Below are positions 15,428 through 22,926 of a stretch of 64,000 bases of DNA, one piece after another. Location: positions 1 through 64,000 of the forward strand of contig DASRRI010000153.1 of the NCBI GenBank assembly GCA_035695765.1. The letters are read 5' to 3'. Under the pieces are notes generated by a model. It saw only the letters and a program-made list of their open reading frames with translations. It ran no database searches and was not told the origin of the DNA. The first letter of the stretch is position 1; every line of letters begins with the position of its first letter. A program made the translations under genes and the position numbers. Source of the stretch: Dongia_A sp035695765 (GTDB lineage Bacteria > Pseudomonadota > Alphaproteobacteria > Dongiales > Dongiaceae).

Positions 15428-16329
15428 TGCGCTACGGCTTCATCGGCCTTGGCCATCTCGGTGGGCATCTGGCTGCGAGCCTGCTGCGCCATGGCTTCGC
15501 ACTGACTGTCCATGATCGCAACCGCAGCGCCGCGGAACCGTTGATCGCAAAAGGCGCAAGCTGGGCCGAAACACCGAGCGCCTTGGCCGCGAATTGCGAT
15601 GCGGTGATCACCTGCCTGCCATCGCCGGCGGTGAGCGAAGCGGTGCTGACCGAGCTTCTGCCTGGTCTTCGGAAAGGCAGCACCTGGATCGAAATGAGCA
15701 CGCTTGGCCGCGACGAAATCCTGCGCCTGGCGAAGCTCGCCGAGGTGCATGGCGTCGGTGTGCTCGAATGTCCGGTGACCGGTGGCGTGCATTGCGCGGC
15801 GGAGGGCGAGATCACGGTCCTGGTGGGCGGTGATTCATCGCTGTTCAAAATTCACAGGCCGGCGCTGCAGGCGATGGGAGGCGAGATCTTTCATATGGGT
15901 CAGCTGGGATCGGCGGCGGTGATCAAGATCATCACCAACATGCTCGCCTTCATCCATCTGGTCGCGGCGGGCGAGGCGCTGATGTTGGCGAAGAAGGGCG
16001 GGCTAGATCTGGCGCAGGCGTTCCACGCGATCCGCGCCAGCTCCGGCAACAGCTTCGTGCACGAGACGGAGAGCCAGCTGGTGCTGAATGGCAGCTACGA
16101 TATCGGCTTCACCATGGATCTCGCCTGCAAGGATCTCGGCTTTGCGATGGGCATGAGCCGCGAGTTCGGCGTTCCACTGGAACTGGCGCGCCGGACCGCG
16201 GAGATATTCCAGCAGGGCCGCGCCGCTTATGGCGGGCAGGCGCAATCGACCCAGATCGTGAAGCTGCTGGAAGATGCATTGGAAACCGATTTGCGCGCAC
16301 CGGGGTTTCCGGCCAAACTGACCGACTGA
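15427..16329 (+). CDS. NAD(P)-dependent beta-hydroxyacid dehydrogenase (3-hydroxyisobutyrate dehydrogenase-like)
   Basis: This 300-residue protein of the 6-phosphogluconate/3-hydroxyisobutyrate dehydrogenase family starts with the dinucleotide motif GFIGLGHLGGHLA. The substrate-binding signature is CPVTGGVHCAAEG, the catalytic Lys lies in the GSAAVIKIITNM helix, and KDLGFAMG follows. The start is GTG 15427, overlapping the preceding TAG by one base. Paired with an enolase-superfamily enzyme, it may act in sugar-acid catabolism (for example as a tartronate-semialdehyde-type reductase). The E. barkeri nicotinate pathway also uses a member of this family to reduce 2-formylglutarate, so a link to the operon 4 kb upstream cannot be excluded. 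Confidence 0.87.
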   Translation: MRYGFIGLGHLGGHLAASLLRHGFALTVHDRNRSAAEPLIAKGASWAETPSALAANCDAVITCLPSPAVSEAVLTELLPGLRKGSTWIEMSTLGRDEILRLAKLAEVHGVGVLECPVTGGVHCAAEGEITVLVGGDSSLFKIHRPALQAMGGEIFHMGQLGSAAVIKIITNMLAFIHLVAAGEALMLAKKGGLDLAQAFHAIRASSGNSFVHETESQLVLNGSYDIGFTMDLACKDLGFAMGMSREFGVPLELARRTAEIFQQGRAAYGGQAQSTQIVKLLEDALETDLRAPGFPAKLTD

Positions 16330-16362
16330 CCATTCCTTTCCGGAGATGTCGGAGGCCGCGCG

Positions 16363-17100
16363 ATGATCCGCCTTGCCCTGGCAGCCGCATGCATGCTGTG
16401 GAGCGCCGGTGCGCAGGCGCAGACCGACACGCCGCGGGTCGACGTGGCGCTGGTGCTGACGGTCGATGCGTCGGGCAGCATCGATCCACCGGAATTCCGA
16501 TTGCAGAAAGAAGGGATCGCCGGCGCAGTCACCGATCTTGAAGTGCTGTCAACCATCCAATCGGGCCGCAACGGCCGGATCGCGATCGCCTATGTCGAAT
16601 GGGGTGCTCCGGGCGGCGCGCAGATGGTGGTGGACTGGAAACTGGTCAGCGACGCGGCGAGCGCGGCGGAATTCGGAAAGGCCGTCCTCGACGCGCCGCG
16701 ATCGGTGCAGAGCTATAATGCGATCGGCGATGCGATTGACCTCGCGGTGAAACTGTTTAAACGCTGCTTCTGCCAGCCGACGCGCCGGATCATCGATGTA
16801 TCAGGCGACAATCCGGATAGGCGCAGCCGCCGTCCCGGCCCATTGGCGCGCGACGCCGCGGTAGCGGATGGGGTTACGATCAACGCGCTCGCCATCCTGC
16901 AGGATGACCGCCTCGGGCCTAACGGGCGGCCTTGGCTGGTCGAGACCTATGAACGAACCATTATCGGAGGGTTCGGCGCCTTTGCGATGGCTGCCACCAG
17001 CCGCGCGGACTTCGCCCGCGCCCTGCGCGACAAGATGGTGCTGGAGATTTCCGGCCTCGCACCGGCCCCGGAAGGCGATCTGGCTCAGCAGGTGCGCTGA
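16363..17100 (+). CDS. DUF1194 (VWA-like) exported protein
   Basis: This 245-residue protein has a clear signal peptide (IRLALAAACMLWSAGAQA, cleavage after ~residue 19). It is followed by a von Willebrand A-like domain with the MIDAS-type motif DASGS (residues ~32-36) and a second acidic stretch VSGDN. DUF1194 proteins are periplasmic and of unknown function, common in alphaproteobacteria. GGAGG lies eight bases before ATG 16363. It is probably monocistronic, because 130 bp separate it from the transporter operon. Confidence 0.85.
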   Translation: MIRLALAAACMLWSAGAQAQTDTPRVDVALVLTVDASGSIDPPEFRLQKEGIAGAVTDLEVLSTIQSGRNGRIAIAYVEWGAPGGAQMVVDWKLVSDAASAAEFGKAVLDAPRSVQSYNAIGDAIDLAVKLFKRCFCQPTRRIIDVSGDNPDRRSRRPGPLARDAAVADGVTINALAILQDDRLGPNGRPWLVETYERTIIGGFGAFAMAATSRADFARALRDKMVLEISGLAPAPEGDLAQQVR

Positions 17101-17235
17101 ACCATTTGGGTCAAGTGCACCCCCAAATCTTGCGCAGGATTGACAGGCGAGGAATCCGACCGGCACAGTATTACCGAGGCTTTGCGTTAAAACGACAAAA
17201 AACACCATGGAGACTAAATTCTTGCGGGGGACATG

Positions 17236-18330
17236 ATGGCCTCGGCTGCGGCCGTAGAAGCAAAAGGCGTCACCAAAGTATTTGGCGCCGCCCAGGACAG
17301 TGTTCGGGCGTTGGACGGAGTGTCCGTCACGATCCGGCAGAACGAATTCTTCACGCTGCTCGGCCCCTCGGGCTGCGGAAAGACCACGCTGCTGCGCCTC
17401 ATCGCCGGCTTCGATTTTCCGACCGAGGGCGAGATCCTGCTTTATGGCCAGGACATCGCGCCTCTGCCGCCTTTCAAGCGCCCCGTAAACACTGTTTTCC
17501 AGAACTACTCGCTCTTCCCTCACATGACGGTCGGTCAGAATATCGGCTTCGGGCTGGAGATGCTGCGCAAGCCGAAGGCCGAAGTCGATGCGCGCGTCGG
17601 TGAAATGCTGCGCCTGGTGCGGATGGAAGAGCTGCGCAACCGCAAGACCAGTCAGATCTCCGGCGGGCAGCAGCAACGCGTCGCGCTGGCACGGGCCCTG
17701 GCGCCGCAGCCCAAGGTGCTGCTGCTGGACGAGCCGCTCTCCGCGCTCGATTACAAGCTGCGCAAGGACATGCAGATCGAGCTGAAGCGGCTGCAGAACG
17801 AAACCGGCATCACCTTCATCTTCGTGACCCACGACCAGGAGGAAGCGTTGACCATGTCGGACCGCATCGCGGTCATGTCAAAGGGTCACATCCTGCAGGT
17901 CGGCGCCCCGCGCGACATCTACGATCATCCGGCCGAACGGTTCGTCGCCAATTTCATCGGCGAAACGAACTTTCTCCAGGGCGAGCTGGCCGGCACCACC
18001 GGCGGCAAGGCCAATGTGCGCCTGTCGTGCGGCGGCGGGGCAATCGCGGCGACCTTGCCACAGGGCTTCTCCCCCAAGGAGAAGGTGACAGTGGTTGTGC
18101 GCCCCGAGCACGCGCAGATCGTCGGCAACGGCACGCGGGCGACGCTCAACGGCAAGTTGGAGAACGTCGTTTATTTCGGAACCGACACGCACTTCCACGT
18201 GCGGCTCGAGGACGGCAACGAGTTCATCGTCCGGCAGCAAAACAGCCGCATCAACCCTCACAAATTCGCACCAGGCGACCAGGCGGGCATCGTTATCGAC
18301 GATAGTGCCGCCCAGGTCCTGAGGGACTGA
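17236..18330 (+). CDS. potA: Polyamine-type ABC transporter ATP-binding protein
   Basis: This 364-residue ATPase energises spermidine/putrescine-type uptake. It shows Walker A GPSGCGKTT, the signature ISGGQQQR, Walker B LLLDEPLSALD and the switch His in FVTHDQEEAL. A C-terminal TOBE regulatory domain (~residues 280-360) is typical of PotA/PotG. Two in-frame ATGs occur at 17233 and 17236. The second has better spacing from GGGGGA (17226-17231). It is the first gene of an ATPase-permease-permease-binding protein operon that ends at the terminator at 21224. The exact substrate (putrescine, spermidine or a related amine) is not determined. Confidence 0.92.
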   Translation: MASAAAVEAKGVTKVFGAAQDSVRALDGVSVTIRQNEFFTLLGPSGCGKTTLLRLIAGFDFPTEGEILLYGQDIAPLPPFKRPVNTVFQNYSLFPHMTVGQNIGFGLEMLRKPKAEVDARVGEMLRLVRMEELRNRKTSQISGGQQQRVALARALAPQPKVLLLDEPLSALDYKLRKDMQIELKRLQNETGITFIFVTHDQEEALTMSDRIAVMSKGHILQVGAPRDIYDHPAERFVANFIGETNFLQGELAGTTGGKANVRLSCGGGAIAATLPQGFSPKEKVTVVVRPEHAQIVGNGTRATLNGKLENVVYFGTDTHFHVRLEDGNEFIVRQQNSRINPHKFAPGDQAGIVIDDSAAQVLRD

Positions 18331-18334
18331 CCCC

Positions 18335-19309
18335 ATGCCGAGTGCATCCGAAGTCGCCGACGGCGTAGAGCGCAAGGACCTTCAGCATCGGCTGACTGCA
18401 CGCGAAGCCGCCGAAGCCGCGGAGCGCAAGGATGTCCGCAATCGCTGGTACCTGATCACGCCGTCCTTGGTCCTCATCATGGCGGCGGCAATCGGGCCCC
18501 TATTCATCATGGCCGTCTATTCCGTCCTGGCCAAAGGCGATTTTGGCGGCGTGACCTACAGCCTTTCCACCGATGCATGGGTCAGCGTCATCCTGGAGCG
18601 CGATATCTTCGACGACACGTTGAGCTTCGCCGACGCGCACATGATCATCTTCTGGCGCAGCGTCACCCTCGCGGGCTACACCACCATCCTCACCCTGATC
18701 TTCGGATTTCCAACCGCCTATTTCATCACGACCCGGCCGGAGCGCCAGCGCGACATCTGGCTGTTCCTGGTCACCATCCCGTTCTGGACCAACCTGCTGA
18801 TCCGCACCTTCGCCATCCAGGAGCTGATCCGGCGCGACGGCATCGTCAACAACTTCCTGCAATGGCTGCACATCATCGATCAGCCGATCCAGATGCTGGA
18901 TACCGATTTCGCGATCGCGATCGGCATGGTCTATGTCTATCTGCCGCTGATGGTGCTGCCGATCTATGCCAGCATGGAAAAGCTCGACTTCCGCATGGTG
19001 GAGGCCGGCTACGATCTCTATGCCGGCCGGCTGGCGGTGCTGCGGCGGATCATCATTCCGTTGGTCAAGCCGGGCGTCATTGCGGGCTCGATCCTGGTCT
19101 TCATCCCCGCGATCGGCGCCTATGTGACGCCGGCACTGCTCGGCGGCGGCAAGAAGATGATGGTCAGCAACCTGATTTCGCTGCAGTTCGGGCAGGGGCG
19201 CAATTGGCCGCTGGGCGCTGCCTTGTCGATCACGCTGATGGCGGTCGTGATGGCGGCCCTGCTCATCTATGTGCGCAATGCTTCACGCGCCTCGGCGCGG
19301 ATGCACTAG
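18335..19309 (+). CDS. potB: Polyamine-type ABC transporter permease
   Basis: This 324-residue inner-membrane permease has six membrane helices preceded by a ~45-residue charged cytoplasmic N-terminus (many Glu, Lys and Arg). The EAA loop that contacts the ATPase is visible as VEAGYDLYAGRLAVLRRIIIPLVKPG. It forms the channel with the next permease. The gene starts four bases after the ATPase stop, and the second permease begins eight bases after its own stop. PotB/PotH family by order and sequence. Confidence 0.92.
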   Translation: MPSASEVADGVERKDLQHRLTAREAAEAAERKDVRNRWYLITPSLVLIMAAAIGPLFIMAVYSVLAKGDFGGVTYSLSTDAWVSVILERDIFDDTLSFADAHMIIFWRSVTLAGYTTILTLIFGFPTAYFITTRPERQRDIWLFLVTIPFWTNLLIRTFAIQELIRRDGIVNNFLQWLHIIDQPIQMLDTDFAIAIGMVYVYLPLMVLPIYASMEKLDFRMVEAGYDLYAGRLAVLRRIIIPLVKPGVIAGSILVFIPAIGAYVTPALLGGGKKMMVSNLISLQFGQGRNWPLGAALSITLMAVVMAALLIYVRNASRASARMH

Positions 19310-19317
19310 GGCAAATC

Positions 19318-20124
19318 ATGGCAACGCAAAGCAAGCCCTTCATCATCAGTCGCATGCCAGGCTTCGGCAGCATGGCCATCTTCATGTTCTTCATGCTCTA
19401 TGCGCCGCTGTTCCTGCTGGTGGTGTTCTCGTTCAATGAACGCGAATCGGTGGCAGTATGGGGCGGAATTTCGTCGAAATGGTACGAAGCCGCCTGGGCC
19501 GACCGCCATATCAAGGAGGCGGCGTTCCGCTCGCTCTGGCTCGCCGCCGTCGCCGCGACGGTCTCGACCTCACTCGCCACGCTTGCGGCCATCGCGACCA
19601 CGCGGACCAGGGCCTTCCGCGGCATGACCGCGGTCTACGCGATCATCAACATGCCGCTGATGGTGCCGGAGATCGTGACGGCGGTGGCGCTGCTGATTTT
19701 CTTCGCCTCGATCAAGGTGGCGACGGGCTATACCGGCGCGGCCTATCTGGTGGCGGCGCATTCGGCATTCTGCGTTCCCTTCGCCTATCTGCCGATCCGG
19801 GCCCGGCTGGAATCCATGGACGCGACGCTGGAGACAGCGGCGGCCGACCTCTATGCCTCGCCGATCCAGGCATTCCGGCGCATCACGCTGCCGCTGCTGT
19901 GGCCGGGAATCATCGCCGGCTTCATGCTGGCTTTCGTGACCTCGCTGGATGACGTCGTAATCACCGATCACATCAAGTCGGCCGGCATGGAAACGCTGCC
20001 GACCTACATGCTGGGACAATTGCGCCGCTCGATGACACCGGAGGTCAATGCGGTGTCGGCGATGTTCTTCGCGCTGTCGGTGGTGCTCGTGACTTTTTTC
20101 TTCTTCATGAACCGGAAGAAGTAA
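19318..20124 (+). CDS. potC: Polyamine-type ABC transporter permease
   Basis: This 268-residue second permease of the PotC/PotI type has six helices. The EAA motif region reads ETAAADLYASPIQAFRRITLPLLWPG, and the family motif SLDDVVIT follows. The frame is open far upstream inside the previous gene, but ATG 19318 is the start. It gives the usual short N-terminus before the first helix and lies just after the previous TAG. It pairs with the 18335 permease; the periplasmic binding protein follows 50 bases after its stop. Confidence 0.92.
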   Translation: MATQSKPFIISRMPGFGSMAIFMFFMLYAPLFLLVVFSFNERESVAVWGGISSKWYEAAWADRHIKEAAFRSLWLAAVAATVSTSLATLAAIATTRTRAFRGMTAVYAIINMPLMVPEIVTAVALLIFFASIKVATGYTGAAYLVAAHSAFCVPFAYLPIRARLESMDATLETAAADLYASPIQAFRRITLPLLWPGIIAGFMLAFVTSLDDVVITDHIKSAGMETLPTYMLGQLRRSMTPEVNAVSAMFFALSVVLVTFFFFMNRKK

Positions 20125-20173
20125 CGGACATGAAGAAATGACTGGGGTGCTTTCAAACTAGGGAGAGATGTCC

Positions 20174-21208
20174 ATGAAGCTCAAACTGTTAAGTGCCGTT
20201 GCCGGCCTTGCGCTAGCGGCCTCGGCCAGTATCGCTCTCGCCGATGGCGAGCTGCAGATCTTCAATTGGGGCGACTACACCAACCCCGACCTCATCAAGA
20301 AGTTCGAAGAGAAGTACAACGTCAAGGTGACGATCACCGATTACGATTCGAACGACACGGCGCTCGCCAAGGTGCGCGCGGGCGGTCATGGCTTCGACAT
20401 CGTGGTGCCGTCGGCCAGCTTCGTGCCGGTCTGGATCAGCGACGGCCTGCTGTTGGAATCCCGCCCTGACCAGATGGAGAATTTCAAGAACATGGACCCG
20501 AAGTGGGTCGATGTCCCGTTCGATCCGGGCCGTCACTACACCGTGCCATGGCAGTGGGGCACGACCGGCATCCTCTTGAACACCAAATATTCGAAGGCTG
20601 ATCCCAACACCTCGGCGATCTTCCTCAACCCGCCGGATGAGCTGAAAGGCAAGCTCAACGTGGTGCCTGAGATGTCGGACATCATGAACCTCGCCATACA
20701 CTATGAAGGCGGCGAGTGGTGCACGGCGGACAAGACCATCCTCAAGAAAGTGCGCGACACGCTGATGAACGCCAAGCAGTACTGGATGTCGATGGATTAC
20801 GGCAACCAGGAGAAGTACGAGAAGGACGACATCATCGCCGGCGTCAACTGGAATGGCTCCACCCTGCGCGCGCGCCTGAAGAACTCCACCATCGTCTATG
20901 GCTACCCGAAGGAAGGCTATCCGATCTGGATGGACAACGTGGCGGTTCTGAAGGACGCCAAGAACGTCGAGAATGCGAAGCTGTTCCAGAACTTCATCAT
21001 GGATCCTGAGAATGCCGCGCTGATTTCGGCCTTCGCCAAATATGCCAACGGCATCAAGGGCTCCGAGAAGTTCCTCCCGGACGAGCTAAAGAACGCTCCG
21101 GAAATCGTCATTCCTGCGGAATATGTCGACAAGGGCTCGTTCCAGCTCAACTGCCCGCCTGAAGTGAACGACATCTATACCAAGATCTGGACTGAACTTC
21201 AGAAGTAG
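20174..21208 (+). CDS. potF: Polyamine-type ABC transporter periplasmic binding protein
   Basis: This 344-residue protein of the PotD/PotF family has a signal peptide (KLKLLSAVAGLALAASASIALA). The first strand of the mature protein, LQIFNWGDYTNPDL, carries the Trp/Asp cluster that binds polyamines. The VPWQWGTTGI and MDYGN segments are also family-typical. Of two in-frame ATGs (20168 and 20174) the second is chosen, because GGGAGAG ends at 20167 and would be too close to the first. It is the last gene of the transporter operon, with a strong terminator 16 bases after the stop. Confidence 0.93.
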   Translation: MKLKLLSAVAGLALAASASIALADGELQIFNWGDYTNPDLIKKFEEKYNVKVTITDYDSNDTALAKVRAGGHGFDIVVPSASFVPVWISDGLLLESRPDQMENFKNMDPKWVDVPFDPGRHYTVPWQWGTTGILLNTKYSKADPNTSAIFLNPPDELKGKLNVVPEMSDIMNLAIHYEGGEWCTADKTILKKVRDTLMNAKQYWMSMDYGNQEKYEKDDIIAGVNWNGSTLRARLKNSTIVYGYPKEGYPIWMDNVAVLKDAKNVENAKLFQNFIMDPENAALISAFAKYANGIKGSEKFLPDELKNAPEIVIPAEYVDKGSFQLNCPPEVNDIYTKIWTELQK

Positions 21209-21223
21209 AGTCTCATCCTCGAA

Positions 21224-21256
21224 GCCCCGGCGGGTCCTCTGCCGGGGCTTTCTTTT
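21224..21256 (+). terminator. Rho-independent terminator of the polyamine transporter operon
   Basis: Perfect 8-bp stem GCCCCGGC (21224-21231) / GCCGGGGC (21241-21248), extendable by two A-T pairs, with a 9-nt loop and a TTTCTTTTT tail. It lies between the binding protein stop and the amidase gene. Confidence 0.92.
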
Positions 21257-21283
21257 TGCCTCTGACCTTCGAAAGCCCTCATC

Positions 21284-22720
21284 ATGAGCGATCTCGATCT
21301 CTGCTACATGCCTGCGACCGAAGCCCTGGCGCTGTTCCGCGCGCGCAAGCTTTCGCCGGTCGAGCTGATGAAGGCGGTGATCGCGCGCGCGGAGACGGTG
21401 ACCAGGAAAGTCAACGCCTTCACCTTCACCCATTTCGACGAGGCGCTGGCGGCGGCGCGCAAGTCGGAAGCGAAATATGCCAAGACAGGCGCGCGGCTGG
21501 GCGCGCTCGAAGGCCTGCCGATCGCGGTCAAGGACGAGAGCTGGATCGCGGGCAAGCCGACCTCCTATGGGTCCCTGATCTACAAGGACAACATCGCGAC
21601 CTCGACCTCGCCCAACAACGAGCGCATCCTGAAGGCGGGCGGCATCGTGCATGCACGGACAGCGACGCCGGAATTCTCCTGCTCCTCCGTCACCCATACC
21701 CGGCTGTGGGGCATCACGCGCAATCCGTGGAACCCGAAATTCACACCGGGCGGATCCTCGGGCGGCTCTGCGGCGAGCCTTGCATCCGGCACCTCGGCGG
21801 TTGCGACCGGTTCGGATATCGGCGGCTCGATCCGCATTCCGGCCTCCTGCTCGGGCGTGGTCGGCTACAAGCCGCCATACGGCCGCAACCCCGACGACCC
21901 GCCTTTCAACCTCGATCCCTATTGCCACACCGGACCGCTGGCGCGGACGGTCGCCGACGCGATCCTGCTGCAGAACGTCATGTGCGGACCGAGCCCGCTC
22001 GACATCGCAAGCCTGCGCCCGAAGCTCCGCCTCCCGACGCAATACAAGCCGATCAAGGGCTGGCGCATCGCCTATTCGATGGATCTTGGCTTCTACCAGG
22101 TCGACAAGGACGTGGTGGCGAACACCAAGGCAGCGCTCGACGTGTTCCGCTCGCTCGGCGCGACGGTGGAGGAAGTCGATCTCGGCTGGACCATCGACGC
22201 GCTGAAGGCTGGTGTCGATCACCTCAACCACCTGTTCGGCGGTTTGATGGCGGGCTACGCGAAGAAGCATCGCAAGCTGATGACGCCCTACGCCGTGGAT
22301 TTCGCCAAGCACGGATCGAAATCGACCGCGGCCGATTTCCTGCGTTCCATGGATGTGGCGACCAGGATGTACGCAACGCTTGGGCCGATCCTAGAGAAAT
22401 ACGATGTGCTGATCTGCCCGACCAACGCGTTGCCTGCAGTGCGCGCGGACTTCGACCCGACGCTGCACGAGGTGAAGATCAACGGCAAGAAGCTGGAGGT
22501 GTGGCCGATTATCGCCTGGTGCATGACGACGCCGTTCAACACGATGAGCCGCTGCCCGGTGCTATCGGTCCCGTCGGGACGCGCCGGCAACGGCGTGCCC
22601 ACCGGCATCCAGATCGTTGGCCGCACCTATAGCGACTCCGATGTGTTCCAGGCCGGCATGGCGTTCGAGTCGGCAGTCGGAGGGTGGTACGGGAAGCCGA
22701 GCACGAGGCCGAAATTGTGA
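21284..22720 (+). CDS. Amidase (amidase signature family)
   Basis: This 478-residue amidase-signature hydrolase has the Ser-cisSer-Lys triad visible as Lys83 (AVKDE), Ser158 (GGSSGGSAAS) and Ser182 (GSDIGGSIRIP). Family members hydrolyse varied amides. The C-terminal region (TPFNTMSRCPVLSVPSGR, GIQIVGRTYSD) is standard, but no feature fixes a substrate. It follows the transporter operon after a terminator, so it is likely transcribed separately, at least in part. No signal peptide, so cytoplasmic. Confidence 0.92.
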   Translation: MSDLDLCYMPATEALALFRARKLSPVELMKAVIARAETVTRKVNAFTFTHFDEALAAARKSEAKYAKTGARLGALEGLPIAVKDESWIAGKPTSYGSLIYKDNIATSTSPNNERILKAGGIVHARTATPEFSCSSVTHTRLWGITRNPWNPKFTPGGSSGGSAASLASGTSAVATGSDIGGSIRIPASCSGVVGYKPPYGRNPDDPPFNLDPYCHTGPLARTVADAILLQNVMCGPSPLDIASLRPKLRLPTQYKPIKGWRIAYSMDLGFYQVDKDVVANTKAALDVFRSLGATVEEVDLGWTIDALKAGVDHLNHLFGGLMAGYAKKHRKLMTPYAVDFAKHGSKSTAADFLRSMDVATRMYATLGPILEKYDVLICPTNALPAVRADFDPTLHEVKINGKKLEVWPIIAWCMTTPFNTMSRCPVLSVPSGRAGNGVPTGIQIVGRTYSDSDVFQAGMAFESAVGGWYGKPSTRPKL

Positions 22721-22810
22721 CGGCCACCGCAGGCAATACTTACGCCTTTTTCAGGATTCTTCACCGTTAACTACATTCCAGTGACGGACTTGTAATCTTT
22801 TCCCGCTAAC

Positions 22811-22856
22811 ATCGCGGCGGACGTTGGGTAGCATAACCCTGGTCGCCGCGATTTTA
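22811..22856 (+). terminator. Probable terminator downstream of the amidase gene
   Basis: Outer stem ATCGCGGCG (22811-22819) / CGCCGCGAT (22844-22852), inner stem GGGT (22826-22829) / ACCC (22836-22839), then TTTT. The short T-run makes it a moderate candidate. It also lies in the 5' region of the metalloprotease gene, where it could act as an attenuator. Confidence 0.5.
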
Positions 22857-22926
22857 GATTGTGCCCGGACTGGCAATTGGGCGCCGATTTGACGGCACGG
22901 CCGGGCAGTTAACTTGGGGAAGTTAT

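Noticed and set aside
17140..17174. TTGACA with TATTAC upstream of the polyamine transporter operon
   Set aside because: The spacer is 23 bases, too long for a standard promoter; no promoter is claimed.
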